Counted from the first letter of the stretch, positions 55,257-64,000 are shown. The stretch: DNA of 64,000 nt from Dactylosporangium fulvum (GCF_025137375.1 NZ_CP073720.1:9634501-9698500); one strand, 5' to 3'. Translations and numbers: made by a program. Notes: a model not told the origin generated them from the letters alone.

Positions 55257-58200
55257 ATGAGGCGTTCCCGCCGCTCCCGCTTGGCAATGGGTCTTGCGCT
55301 CGCACTGGGCGTGCCGACCACCGTCGCATTCACTTCGCCGGAGGCCGCCACCGCGGTGACAACGCTTCCGAGCGGTTTCTCGGAACAGATCGTGCTTTCC
55401 GGGCTGGACCACCCGACCAAGCTGGTCTTCGCACCGGACGGCCGGGTGTTCGTCGCGGAAAAGGGCGGCACCATCAAGGTGTTCGACAGCCTCTCGGACC
55501 CGACCCCGACACTCTTCGCCGACCTCTCCGGCCGAGTCCACAACAACGAGGACAAGGGCCTGCTCGGCCTGGCGGTGCCGCCGAACTTCCCGTCGAACCC
55601 GTCGGTCTACGTGACGTACACCTGGACCCAGCCGATCGGCGGCGGCCTCGACATCGGCGACAGCTGCCCGACCCCCGGCACCGGCTGCATCGTCAGCGGC
55701 CGGCTGTCGAAGCTCACCGCCAACGGTGACACCTGGACGGGCACCGAACAGGTGCTCATCAACGACTGGTGCCAGCAGTTCGAGACCCACTCGATCGGCG
55801 ACGTCGGGTTCGGCCCGGACGGCGCGCTGTACGTCAGCGGCGGCGACGGCGCGAGCCCGGTCTTCACCGACTGGGGCCAGCGGGGCAACCCGGTCAACCC
55901 GTGCGGCGACCCGCCGGGCGGCGTCGGCGCGGCACTCAGCCCGCCGACCGCCGAGGGCGGCGCGCTGCGCTCGCAGGACCTGCGCACCACGGGCGACCCG
56001 ACCGGGCTGAGCGGCACGATGATCCGCATCGACCCGAACACGGGCGCGGCGAAGACCGACAACCCGATGTACAACGCCAGCACGGACGCGAACGCGCGCC
56101 GCATCGTGGCGTACGGCCTGCGCAACCCGTTCCGCTGGACGTTCAAGCCCGGCACCAGCGAGATCTGGATCGGCGACGTCGGCTGGCGGACCTGGGAGGA
56201 GATCAACCGGCTCGCCAACCCGCTGGCGACACCGGTGACGAACTTCGGCTGGCCCTGCTACGAGGGCAACAACCCCCAGCCCGGGTACCGTGACGCCGGC
56301 CTCGCGCTGTGCCAGTCGCTGTACAGCAACAACACGTCGACGGGCCCCGTCTACACGTACGGGCACCACCAGCAGGTCAACGCCAACGACGGCTGCCCGA
56401 CGGGCGGTTCCAGCCCGACCGGCGTGGCCTTCTACCCGACGTCCGGCGGCAGCTACCCCGCGCAGTACCAGGGCGCGCTCTTCTGGGCCGACTACGCGCG
56501 CAACTGCATCTACGCGATGAAGACGACCAACGGCACGCCCGACCCGGCGAAGATCCAGACGTTCGCGCCGGGCGCGGCCGGCCCGGTCGACCTGGAGATC
56601 GGCCCTGGCGGCGACCTGTACTACGTCGACATCGACGGCGGCACGGTGCGGCGGATCAACTACAACGCCGGCAACCAGCCGCCGGTGGCCGTGATCGGCG
56701 CGGACAAGACCTCGGGCGCGCCGCCGCTAACCGTGCAGTTCAACTCGGCCGGCACGAGTGACCCGAACGCCGGCGACGTCCTGACGTACCAGTGGGACTT
56801 CACCAACGACGGCACGTGGGACGCGGTCGGTCCGTCGGCCTCGTTCACGTACAACTCGGCCGGCACCTACACCGCCCGGCTCCGTGTCACCGACGCCGGT
56901 GGCCTGTCCGACAGCAAGACGCTGCAGATCATGGTGGGCACCAGCGCACCGGTCCCGGTGATCGACACGCCCGCGGCGGGCGTCACGTGGGCGACCAACG
57001 ACACGATCACCTTCACCGGCCACGCCACCGACGAGCAGGACGGCACCATCCCGGCGGCGAACCTGCACTGGCAGCTGATCCTGCAGCACTGCGCCGCACC
57101 GGACAACTGCCACCAGCACTACATCACCGACCTGAACGGGGCCTCGGGCTCGTTCATCGGGCCCGACCACGAGTACCCGTCCTACGTCGAACTGCGGCTG
57201 ACGGCCACCGACAGCAGCGGCCTGAGCACGACCGTCACGCGGCGGGTCGACCCGAAGACGGTGAACATGACGTTCAACTCGGTTCCGGCCGGGCTCAACG
57301 TCACGGTCGGCTCGATCACCGGGGTCACGCCGTTCACCCAGACGGTCATCCAGAAGTCGACGCAGACCGTGTCCGCGCCCAGCCCGCAGACGCTCAACGG
57401 CACCTCGTACGCCTTCGACTCCTGGAGCAACGGGGGCGCGGCGACGCAGGTGATCACGGCCCCGGTGAGCAACACGACCTACACCGCCACCTACACGGCG
57501 ACCGGTGGCGGGACGTGCTCGGACTCCTTCGGCTACGTGTGCACCACGCAGACGCGGACGTTCGTCAACGCCGACACGACGGTCCTGCCCCTCACCGGGG
57601 ACGAGGGCGTGCAGCAGATCACCCTGCCGTTCCCGATCAAGTTGTACGGGCAGAGCTACACGACCGCCTGGGTCGACACGAACGGCCTGGTCAGCTTCGT
57701 CAACCCGAACGGCGCCGCCACGTGGCAGAACACCACGCTGCCCAACGCGGCACTGCCCAACGCGACGGTCTACGCGTTCCACGACGACCTGGTCGTCGAC
57801 GGCAACGCGTCGATCAGAACCACCACCGTGGGCACGGCCCCGAACCGGCAGTTTGTCATCGAGTGGCGCAACCCCTACATCTACGGCAACACCAGCCGGC
57901 GCATCACCTTCGAGGCGATCCTCTCGGAGAAGGGCGACGTGATCACCAACTACGCGAGCCTGGACAACGACTTCGAGAAGGGCAGCGGGGCCACGATCGG
58001 CATCGAGAACGCCGACGGTACGGTCGCCCTCGCGTACTCGGTGAACACGCCGAAGCTGCAGTCGGGCCGCGCGGTGGTCTTCACCGCGCCGGGCGGCGGC
58101 TCGGACCCGCCGCCTGCGCCGACCACCGGAACGATCTCCGGGACGGTCACGGTGGAAGGCGGGGGCGCGGTCTCCGGCGCTTCGGTCACCGTCTCCCCCG

Positions 58201-58931
58201 GCGGCCTCTCGGCCATCACCGGTGGTTCCGGCGGCTACTCGTTCAGTGACGTGCTGTACGGCACATACACCGTCACGGCGTCCTACAACGGGCAGTCCGC
58301 GTCCACATCGGTCACGCTGAGTTCGTCCTCGAAGACGGTCAACCTGACCGTGCCCGCCGCGCCACCCACGCCACCGCCCGGCTCCTACACGATCTCGACG
58401 CTGACCGCGCCGCTCGTGGCCGCGGAGACCACCGTGCTGCCGCTGACCGGTGACGACAACATCTTGCAGGTCACGCTGCCGCTGCCGGTGAAGTTGTACG
58501 GCGAGACGTACACCACCGCGTGGGTCGACACGAACGGCAAGGTGTCGTTCGTGAACCCGGGCACGACGTACGTCGAGCACTCGGCCCTGCCGTCCCCCGC
58601 CGTGCCGAACGCCACCGTCTACCCGTTCTGGGACGATCTCGTGGTCGACTCGTCGGCCTCGGTGCGCATGGCGACCGTCGACGGCTCGGTGGTGATCGAG
58701 TGGCGCAACCCGTACATCTACGGCAACGGCGTGCACAACCGCATCTCGTTCTCGGTGGCGTTCGCGCCCGACGGGACGATCACGATGTACTACGCCAGCC
58801 TGGACAACGCGATCGAGCAGGGCAGCGGGGCGACGGTGGGCGTGGAGAACGCGACCGGTACTGACGCCGCGCAGTTCTCCTACAACCAAGCGTCACTGGC
58901 GACGGGCAAGGCTGTGCGGTTCACGCCCTGA
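55257..58931 (+). CDS. Secreted multidomain glucose/sorbosone-dehydrogenase-like protein
   Basis: The 1224-residue protein starts at ATG 55257 (AGGAG Shine-Dalgarno), with a signal peptide (about 1-33). Domains in order: a PQQ-dependent sugar dehydrogenase-like beta-propeller (about 38-470; LDHPTKLVFAPDGRVFVAE, GDVGFGPDGALYVSGGDG), a PKD domain (about 478-563), an Ig-like region (about 565-675), a short bacterial repeat with FDSWSNGG (about 680-755), module A (about 765-945), a carboxypeptidase-regulatory-like domain (about 955-1030) and module B (about 1046-1224). Modules A and B share VLPLTGDE/DDN, WVDTNG, DDLVVD and VIEWRNPYIYGN. Extracellular; substrate unknown. Confidence 0.9.
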   Translation: MRRSRRSRLAMGLALALGVPTTVAFTSPEAATAVTTLPSGFSEQIVLSGLDHPTKLVFAPDGRVFVAEKGGTIKVFDSLSDPTPTLFADLSGRVHNNEDKGLLGLAVPPNFPSNPSVYVTYTWTQPIGGGLDIGDSCPTPGTGCIVSGRLSKLTANGDTWTGTEQVLINDWCQQFETHSIGDVGFGPDGALYVSGGDGASPVFTDWGQRGNPVNPCGDPPGGVGAALSPPTAEGGALRSQDLRTTGDPTGLSGTMIRIDPNTGAAKTDNPMYNASTDANARRIVAYGLRNPFRWTFKPGTSEIWIGDVGWRTWEEINRLANPLATPVTNFGWPCYEGNNPQPGYRDAGLALCQSLYSNNTSTGPVYTYGHHQQVNANDGCPTGGSSPTGVAFYPTSGGSYPAQYQGALFWADYARNCIYAMKTTNGTPDPAKIQTFAPGAAGPVDLEIGPGGDLYYVDIDGGTVRRINYNAGNQPPVAVIGADKTSGAPPLTVQFNSAGTSDPNAGDVLTYQWDFTNDGTWDAVGPSASFTYNSAGTYTARLRVTDAGGLSDSKTLQIMVGTSAPVPVIDTPAAGVTWATNDTITFTGHATDEQDGTIPAANLHWQLILQHCAAPDNCHQHYITDLNGASGSFIGPDHEYPSYVELRLTATDSSGLSTTVTRRVDPKTVNMTFNSVPAGLNVTVGSITGVTPFTQTVIQKSTQTVSAPSPQTLNGTSYAFDSWSNGGAATQVITAPVSNTTYTATYTATGGGTCSDSFGYVCTTQTRTFVNADTTVLPLTGDEGVQQITLPFPIKLYGQSYTTAWVDTNGLVSFVNPNGAATWQNTTLPNAALPNATVYAFHDDLVVDGNASIRTTTVGTAPNRQFVIEWRNPYIYGNTSRRITFEAILSEKGDVITNYASLDNDFEKGSGATIGIENADGTVALAYSVNTPKLQSGRAVVFTAPGGGSDPPPAPTTGTISGTVTVEGGGAVSGASVTVSPGGLSAITGGSGGYSFSDVLYGTYTVTASYNGQSASTSVTLSSSSKTVNLTVPAAPPTPPPGSYTISTLTAPLVAAETTVLPLTGDDNILQVTLPLPVKLYGETYTTAWVDTNGKVSFVNPGTTYVEHSALPSPAVPNATVYPFWDDLVVDSSASVRMATVDGSVVIEWRNPYIYGNGVHNRISFSVAFAPDGTITMYYASLDNAIEQGSGATVGVENATGTDAAQFSYNQASLATGKAVRFTP

Positions 58932-58961
58932 TGTGTCATACCCGGTTGCTAGCTTCTGGGT

Positions 58962-61052
58962 GTGCGTCAGGAAGCGTCTGTTGTTCTGAAGAAGCTCGCT
59001 GGTCCTTCCGCTGAGTTGCGGGAGGACCAGTGGATAGCCATCGAGGCCCTGGTCGGCCGGCATCGCCGGGTGCTGTGCGTGCAGCGCACCGGCTGGGGCA
59101 AGTCCGCGGTCTACTTCGTGGCGACCGCGCTGCTGCGCGCCCGCGGCGCCGGCCCGACCGTGATCGTGTCGCCGCTGCTCGCCCTGATGCGCAACCAGGT
59201 CGACGCCGCCGCGCGGGCCGGCATCACCGCTCGCACGATCAACTCCGCCAACCTGGAGGAGTGGGACGAGATCACCGCGGAGATCACGGCCGGCGCCGTC
59301 GACGTGCTGCTGGTGAGCCCCGAGCGGCTCAACAACCCCGACTTCCGTGACAACGTCCTGCCCAAGCTCGCCGCCACCACCGGCCTGCTGGTCGTCGACG
59401 AGGCGCACTGCGTCTCCGACTGGGGCCACGACTTCCGCCCCGACTACCGGCGGCTGCGCACCCTGCTGCTCGACCTGGCCCCCGGCACGCCGGTGCTCGC
59501 GACCACCGCGACCGCCAACGCCCGGGTCACGGAGGACGTGGCCGAGCAACTCGGCGACGCCCTGGTGCTGCGCGGCTCCCTCGACCGCGAGTCGCTGCGG
59601 CTGGGCTCGCTCACACTCCCCTCGGCCGCACACCGGCTCGCCTGGCTCGCCGACCACCTGCGGGACCTGCCGGGCTCCGGGATCATCTACACGCTGACCG
59701 TCGCCGGCGCACACGAGGCGGCCGCCTACCTGCGCGGCCAGGGCTACGAGGTGGCGGCCTACACGGGCCAGTCCGAGGACAGCGACCGCCGCGCCGCCGA
59801 GGCCGACCTCCTCGACAACCGGATCAAGGCGCTCGTCGCGACATCGGCGCTCGGCATGGGCTTCGACAAGCCCGACCTCGGTTTTGTGGTGCACCTGGGC
59901 GCCCCGTCCTCCCCGATTGCGTACTACCAGCAGGTGGGCCGCGCGGGCCGGGCCGTGCGCAAGGCCGACGTGCTCCTGCTTCCAGGCACCGAGGACGCCG
60001 CCATCTGGCGATACTTCGCGTCGCTGGCCTTCCCGCCGGAGGAGCAGGTGCGTGCCGTCCTCGACGTGCTCGCCGCCGCCGACCGCCCGCTGTCCACGGC
60101 CGCCCTGGAGCCCCGGGTCGAGCTGCGCCGCAACCGGCTGGAGCTGATGCTGAAGGTCCTCGACGTCGACGGCGCGGTCCGGCGGGTGCGCGGCGGCTGG
60201 GAGTCGACCGGCCTCACGTGGGAGCACGACACGGCGCGCTATGCGCGGATCTCCGAGGCCCGCGCGGCGGAGCAGGAGTCGATGCGGCAGTATGCGGCGC
60301 TGACGTCGTGCCGGATGGAATACCTGCGCTCGCTGCTCGACGACCCGGCGGCGACCCCGTGCGGGCGCTGCGACAACTGCGCCGGGGCCTGGTATTCGAC
60401 CGAGGTGTCGGGCGACGCGCTCGCAAGCGCCCGGGCACACCTGGGCCGGGCCGGCGTCGAGATCGCTCCGCGTCGCATGTGGCCGACGGGCCTGTCCGCC
60501 ATCGGCGTGTCGTTGTCGGGCAAGATCCCGGCCGGCGAGCAGGCCCTGCCGGGCCGCGCGATCGGCCGGCTCAGCGACCTGGGCTGGGGCGACAAGCTCC
60601 GCCGCCTGCTGGCCTCCCCCGACGGCCCGGTCCCCGACGACGTCTTCGCGGGCGTGGTCGCCACCCTGGCCGAGTGGGCGAAGGGCGAGGACCGCTGGCC
60701 CGAGCGCCCGGCCGGTGTTGTGGTGGTCGGCTCGCACAGCACCCCACGGCTGGTCGAGTCGCTGGGCGAGCGAATCGCCGAAGTCGGCCGCCTGCCCCTC
60801 CTCGGCACGGTCACCCCGAGCGCCTCGGCGGACGCGGCTTCACGCACGAACAGCGCCCAGCGCGTCCGCGCCCTGCACGCCGCCTTCACGGTCCCTCCGT
60901 CGCTCGCGTCCCGCCTGCCCACGCTGACCGGCCCGGTGCTGCTGGTCGACGACCTGGTCGACAGCGGCTGGACCATGGCGATCGTCGCCCGCCTGCTCCG
61001 CCAGTCCGGCGCCCCGGCCGTCCTCCCGTTCGCGCTGGCCTTGTCCGCCTGA
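58962..61052 (+). CDS. RecQ-like DNA helicase with C-terminal phosphoribosyltransferase-like domain
   Basis: The 696-residue protein has RecQ helicase motifs: Walker A QRTGWGKSAV (about residues 41-50), DEAHCVSDWGHDFRPDY (about 146-162), GMGFDKPDLGFVVH in the second RecA domain and QQVGRAGRA (about 325-333). A zinc-binding set follows (C-x-n-C-x-x-C-x-x-C: SCRMEY, CGRCDNCAG about 445-475). The last 90 residues (VGSHSTPRL, then VLLVDDLVDSGWT about 655-667) match the PRPP-binding loop of phosphoribosyltransferases, an unusual fusion seen in some actinobacteria. The GTG start is near a CCTGATGTG spacer after the GSDH gene, 30 bp. Confidence 0.9.
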   Translation: MRQEASVVLKKLAGPSAELREDQWIAIEALVGRHRRVLCVQRTGWGKSAVYFVATALLRARGAGPTVIVSPLLALMRNQVDAAARAGITARTINSANLEEWDEITAEITAGAVDVLLVSPERLNNPDFRDNVLPKLAATTGLLVVDEAHCVSDWGHDFRPDYRRLRTLLLDLAPGTPVLATTATANARVTEDVAEQLGDALVLRGSLDRESLRLGSLTLPSAAHRLAWLADHLRDLPGSGIIYTLTVAGAHEAAAYLRGQGYEVAAYTGQSEDSDRRAAEADLLDNRIKALVATSALGMGFDKPDLGFVVHLGAPSSPIAYYQQVGRAGRAVRKADVLLLPGTEDAAIWRYFASLAFPPEEQVRAVLDVLAAADRPLSTAALEPRVELRRNRLELMLKVLDVDGAVRRVRGGWESTGLTWEHDTARYARISEARAAEQESMRQYAALTSCRMEYLRSLLDDPAATPCGRCDNCAGAWYSTEVSGDALASARAHLGRAGVEIAPRRMWPTGLSAIGVSLSGKIPAGEQALPGRAIGRLSDLGWGDKLRRLLASPDGPVPDDVFAGVVATLAEWAKGEDRWPERPAGVVVVGSHSTPRLVESLGERIAEVGRLPLLGTVTPSASADAASRTNSAQRVRALHAAFTVPPSLASRLPTLTGPVLLVDDLVDSGWTMAIVARLLRQSGAPAVLPFALALSA

Positions 61053-61265
61053 CACCGGCTCCCAGACGCACAGCTCGTCCCGGCTACTGCACGCGGCACC
61101 CGCCCGACCGCACCTACTCGTGGGGCGCTTGGCCGGCCACGCGGCTCGCCCTGGCCGCACCGCGGCGACTGACCGCCAGCCGCTCGCCAGACCAGCCGCT
61201 CAGCAGTCCGGGCGCTTGGTTGGCTGCTGGCTTGCCGGCCGAGCGGTCGTCGGCCGCGCCAGAAG

Positions 61266-61317
61266 TTGACCTTGGTCGGTTTTGGTGGCCCTGGGCACGG
61301 AAATCGACCAAGGTCAA
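61266..61317. repeat. Palindromic repeat near the RecQ gene
   Basis: TTGACCTTGGTCG (61266-61278) and its complement (61305-61317) form a perfect 13-bp stem around a 26-nt loop. It lies just left of the dispersed repeat. Its position mirrors the 22-bp inner palindrome in the hadA-rpmG element. The gap 61053-61412 has no gene; GC-rich open frames there are unconvincing. Confidence 0.75.
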
Positions 61318-61335
61318 GACTCACTGGCGCGTTAC

Positions 61336-61411
61336 TCATGATCGCGAAGACTTTGTGCTGCCATAGAGCCTGTTGCGCAATTCGCTGAGACAGCATTGGC
61401 GGCCCAACTAC
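61336..61411. repeat. Second copy of the dispersed repeat
   Basis: It begins TCATGATCG, continues with a string resembling the palindrome arm at 15937 (ACTTTGTGCTGCC), then GAGCCTGTTGCGCAATTCG and on to 61411, where 61366-61411 matches the inverse of 16214-16259 at 44 of 46 positions. The repeat ends where recognisable VOC-gene sequence starts. Confidence 0.85.
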
Positions 61412-61412
61412 T

Positions 61413-61752
61413 GCCTTTGAGGAACTCGGCTTCGAGCCGTACTTTCTCCGCGACGGCTACGCCGAATGGCGGCTCGGCGACGATCTGGACGAGCTCGGCC
61501 TGATCGATAGCCGGTACCGCCCGGCGGGCGTGGCGTCCGGCCAGGGCGGCGTCGTCCTCTACTGGCACGTCGACGACGTGCACGGCATGTTCGAGCGGCT
61601 GCTGGCCCTGGGTGCGACCGAGCACGAGCGCCCGCAGGACCGCGGCTCGGGCTTCGTGACCGCCACGGTCGTCGACCCGTTTCGGCAACTTGCTGAGCGT
61701 CATGCACAACCCGCACTACGCCGAGATCCAGGCCGCGAGGGACTGGCGATGA
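61413..61752 (+). pseudogene. VOC/glyoxalase-family gene remnant
   Basis: The frame from 61413 encodes AFEELGFEPYFLRDGYAEW and then YWHVDDVHGMFERLLALGAT, typical of VOC-superfamily proteins. It lacks the 5' end, cut at the repeat boundary. At 61680-61682 an extra T (TTT for TT) shifts the frame; in the other frame the expected DPFGNLLSVMHNPHYAE continues to the TGA at 61752. So the gene is both truncated and frameshifted. Confidence 0.8.
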
Positions 61753-61794
61753 GCGACCCCGCGGGTTGCGGCGTGGAGCAAAATTGTGTCTACT

Positions 61795-61807
61795 AGATAC
61801 AGTATCT
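61795..61807. promoter_or_regulatory. Palindromic operator-like site AGATACAGTATCT
   Basis: AGATAC-A-GTATCT is a perfect inverted repeat 141 bp upstream of the amidohydrolase start, in the AT-rich stretch TTGTGTCTACTAG. TetR-family regulators of the TetR_C type bind such sites. The partial TetR gene at 63644-64000 is a candidate regulator, although it is not adjacent to this site. Confidence 0.5.
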
Positions 61808-61947
61808 GGCGGACGCGGTTTATCGAGTTTTATCAGGGTGTGGCGGCGGACCCGGCTCCGCAGTGCCGGACTTCGCCGACTCGTCGCCGCCCTCCGCGCC
61901 ATCCGCCGTTGGCCGTCCGGGAACGGCCGCAAGGAAGGACTGTCCAC

Positions 61948-63498
61948 ATGGAAGAGAAGCCACTGCTGCGGCACCCGATCTCTCGACGCGGCGCGCTCGC
62001 GGCGGGGATCGGTGCCGCAGTCGGTGCCGTCAGCCTGGGCCCGTCGACGCCAGCCGTCGCCACGCCCAGACCGACTGATGACGGTGATCTGATCGCGCTG
62101 ACCCATGTGACGGTCATCGACGCCACCGGCGCCCCGCCCCGGCCGGACATGACCGTGCTCGTCCGGGGCGGACGGATCGCCACGCTGGGCAGAAGTTCCG
62201 AGGTTCCAGTCCCCGTTGGCACAAGGACCGTGGATCTGGCGGGAAAGTTCGTCATCCCCGGGCTGTGCGACATGCATGTCCACTCCCTCTTCCCGGAGGG
62301 GATCCTTCCCCAGTTGTATATCGCCACCGGAGTCACCACGGTTCGCGAGATGATGGGCCTCCCTTGGGTCCATCAATGGCGGGATCAGATCGAGACAGGC
62401 GACCTGATCGGGCCGCGATGGGTCATCGGCAGCCACATCCTCGACGGCAAGCCGTCAATCTGGTCCGGCAACGACGCCGGCCTCTACGAGGAGATCATCA
62501 GCGCGCGGCAAGCGCATAACGCAGTACGCCAAGCCAAGCTCGACGGCGCCGACTTCATCAAGATCTACAGCCGGCTCAACCGCCAGAGCCTCCACGCCAT
62601 CGCCAACGAGGCTCGGCGGGAACGAATCCCGTTCGCCGGCCACATGCCGGACATCGTCCCGATCATCGAGGCCGCCAGGGCTGGGCAACGCAGCTTCGAG
62701 CACCTCTTCCCGGCGCTACTCGGAGCATCTGGCTCGGAAGCAGAAGTCCGCCGAATGCTCGCCGCCATTACGCTCGCGGGCGATGGCAACGGTCATCGCG
62801 ACTGGTTCCAGGGGATCCACGCTGCGGAATGGCTTGCGGCCAACACATACAACCCACGCCGAGCCGCCGACGTCTACGCCCAGTTGAAGCGCGAGCAAGT
62901 CGCGGTGACACCAACCATGATCATGCACCGTACTACGGACCTGCCCGATGACATCGTTCCCGACCACGAACGGCTGAAGTACCTGCCGCCCGGAACGCTG
63001 GAGACTTGGAAACTCCAACTGGAGAGCACCTTCGTGAACGGGCGCACTCCGCAAAAGTCCGCCCAATACCGGGTTCTGTTCCAACACCGGCTTCGGGTTC
63101 TCAACGAGATGCACCGAGCCGGTGTCCAGATCCTGGTCGGCACTGATGCCAGCGGAGCCCCTTTCGGCTACCCAGGCTTCGCGGTACACGACGAATTGGC
63201 GCTGCTCGTATCGGCAGGATTCACTCCGATGGAGGCACTGCAAGCAGCGACCCGCGAGCCGGCCCGCTACCTCGGCCTACAGCACTCACTGGGAACCGTC
63301 CGCCAAGGCCACCTCGCCGATCTCGTGATCCTGGACGCCAACCCTCTCCACGACATCCGCAATACTCAGAGGATCCACGCGCTGATGCTCCGTGGCCGAT
63401 TCGTCTCCTCCACCGAACGACAGCGCATGCTTGCCGACATCGAGGCCGTGGCCCGCACGACATCGACAATGTCAGCAACCACGGGGTGCTGCGGCTGA
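61948..63498 (+). CDS. Tat-exported amidohydrolase
   Basis: The 516-residue protein starts at ATG 61948 (AAGGAAGGA Shine-Dalgarno). A twin-arginine signal (HPISRRGALAAGIG) covers about residues 8-35. The TIM-barrel amidohydrolase domain has the metal motif DMHVHS (about 110), a lysine in GADFIKIYSR (about 205), GHMPD (about 232) and GTDASGAPFG (about 398). Binuclear metal site and substrate are inferred from family only; it resembles imidazolonepropionase/prolidase-type amidohydrolases. A TetR-like site is upstream. Confidence 0.92.
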   Translation: MEEKPLLRHPISRRGALAAGIGAAVGAVSLGPSTPAVATPRPTDDGDLIALTHVTVIDATGAPPRPDMTVLVRGGRIATLGRSSEVPVPVGTRTVDLAGKFVIPGLCDMHVHSLFPEGILPQLYIATGVTTVREMMGLPWVHQWRDQIETGDLIGPRWVIGSHILDGKPSIWSGNDAGLYEEIISARQAHNAVRQAKLDGADFIKIYSRLNRQSLHAIANEARRERIPFAGHMPDIVPIIEAARAGQRSFEHLFPALLGASGSEAEVRRMLAAITLAGDGNGHRDWFQGIHAAEWLAANTYNPRRAADVYAQLKREQVAVTPTMIMHRTTDLPDDIVPDHERLKYLPPGTLETWKLQLESTFVNGRTPQKSAQYRVLFQHRLRVLNEMHRAGVQILVGTDASGAPFGYPGFAVHDELALLVSAGFTPMEALQAATREPARYLGLQHSLGTVRQGHLADLVILDANPLHDIRNTQRIHALMLRGRFVSSTERQRMLADIEAVARTTSTMSATTGCCG

Positions 63499-63643
63499 CA
63501 CAGCCAGTTTGACGTCCCGCGGCGCACCGGGGTGTCACGCGCCACAGGCGGCATGTGCCGACGTCGCTCTGTAACTGCCTCGACCCGGTAACTGATCTCG
63601 GCGATAGCGCGGCTGTTGCGGGTTCCCCCACCCGCACTGATCG

Positions 63644-64000
63644 CTAGCGGGCGCGTTGTGTGATAAGGATGTCGAGGCCGTCGAGGATCCGCTCCAGACC
63701 GAACTCGAACGCCTGGTCGTGCCCGCCGTCGGTGGCCGCTGTGGCCATCGTCGCGACCAGTGCCGGGAAGCGGTCGCCGTGACGGCGGAGCTGCTCGCCG
63801 ATCATCGCTGCGATGTCCTCTTCGGGTTGCCGACCCACCATGGACTGCTGGGCGATCGAGCGGGCATGCCCGGCGAGCACCGCGATCGCGTCGAGCCGCT
63901 CGCTTCCGGTCAGGTTGGTCGCGGTCAGGATGCTCACCGCGCGCTCCATCCAGCCCAGTTCGTTGGGGCCGACGGGACGGGGGCCGAGGAGCGCCTCCAG
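63644..64000 (-). CDS. TetR-family regulator, 3' part (cut by the window end)
   Basis: The reading frame enters from beyond 64000 with LEALLGPRPVGPNELGW and continues through ERAVSILTATNLTG to a C-terminal QAFEFGLERILDGLDILI. This is the C-terminal ligand domain of the TetR_C_1 type of TetR regulators. The DNA-binding domain lies outside the window. It converges on the amidohydrolase gene across 145 bp. Confidence 0.85.
   Translation of the reverse strand: MEALLGPRPVGPNELGWMERAVSILTATNLTGSERLDAIAVLAGHARSIAQQSMVGRQPEEDIAAMIGEQLRRHGDRFPALVATMATAATDGGHDQAFEFGLERILDGLDILITQRAR

Overview
This window comes from a high-GC actinobacterium, most likely Micromonosporaceae (for example the Actinoplanes, Dactylosporangium or Micromonospora group). 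That placement is inferred from GC content, the frequent GTG starts, the gene order rpmG-hadA-hadB-tRNA-Trp-secE-nusG-rplK-rplA-rplJ-rplL-rpoB-rpoC, and a neighbourhood matching the mycobacterial Rv3208-Rv3211 block.

Region 1 (1-17.4 kb, minus strand) is the core transcription and translation block. In transcription order it carries tRNA-Thr, tRNA-Met, rpmG, hadA/hadB, tRNA-Trp, secE, nusG, rplK, rplA, rplJ, rplL, rpoB and rpoC, then two small membrane proteins. An ABC transporter pair sits between rplA and rplJ. rplJ has its own promoter and a leader with an intrinsic terminator; rpoB has a promoter and a long leader. A 1.2-kb gene-free stretch between hadA and rpmG is filled with palindromic and tandem repeats.

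Region 2 (17.4-30.3 kb) holds a membrane GGDEF-EAL protein, a small secreted peptide, a nuoIJKLMN run (plus strand), htpX, an MFS transporter, yajQ and tRNA-Tyr. Region 3 (30.2-32.6 kb) is the remnant of an integrated element. The 3' part of tRNA-Tyr is duplicated 2.3 kb downstream, and between the copies lie a broken tyrosine integrase and an intact winged-helix regulator/membrane protein pair.

Region 4 (32.8-46.2 kb) is mixed metabolism: a Uma2-type nuclease-fold protein, an alpha/alpha-barrel-like protein, proB, an alkyltransferase-like DNA repair protein, a gamma-glutamyltransferase homologue, a GPH-type sugar symporter coupled to a PLP lyase/decarboxylase, a second nuo block (nuoB, nuoC, nuoH; minus strand), a TetR regulator, a terpene-cyclase-like repeat protein, moeZ and a DUF3152 metalloprotease-like protein. 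The two nuo blocks together look like a partial second complex I lacking the NADH-input module; nuoA and nuoD are not in the window.

Region 5 (46.2-64 kb) carries an alpha/beta hydrolase, a Gln-rich protein, TetR-DUF3107-ferritin-like-rhlE, a copper chaperone with a His-rich exported partner, an NlpC/P60 peptidoglycan hydrolase, a 1224-residue secreted sugar-dehydrogenase-like protein with duplicated C-terminal modules, a RecQ helicase fused to a phosphoribosyltransferase-like domain, a second copy of the dispersed repeat adjoining a broken VOC-family gene, a Tat-exported amidohydrolase and the 3' part of a TetR gene cut by the window edge.
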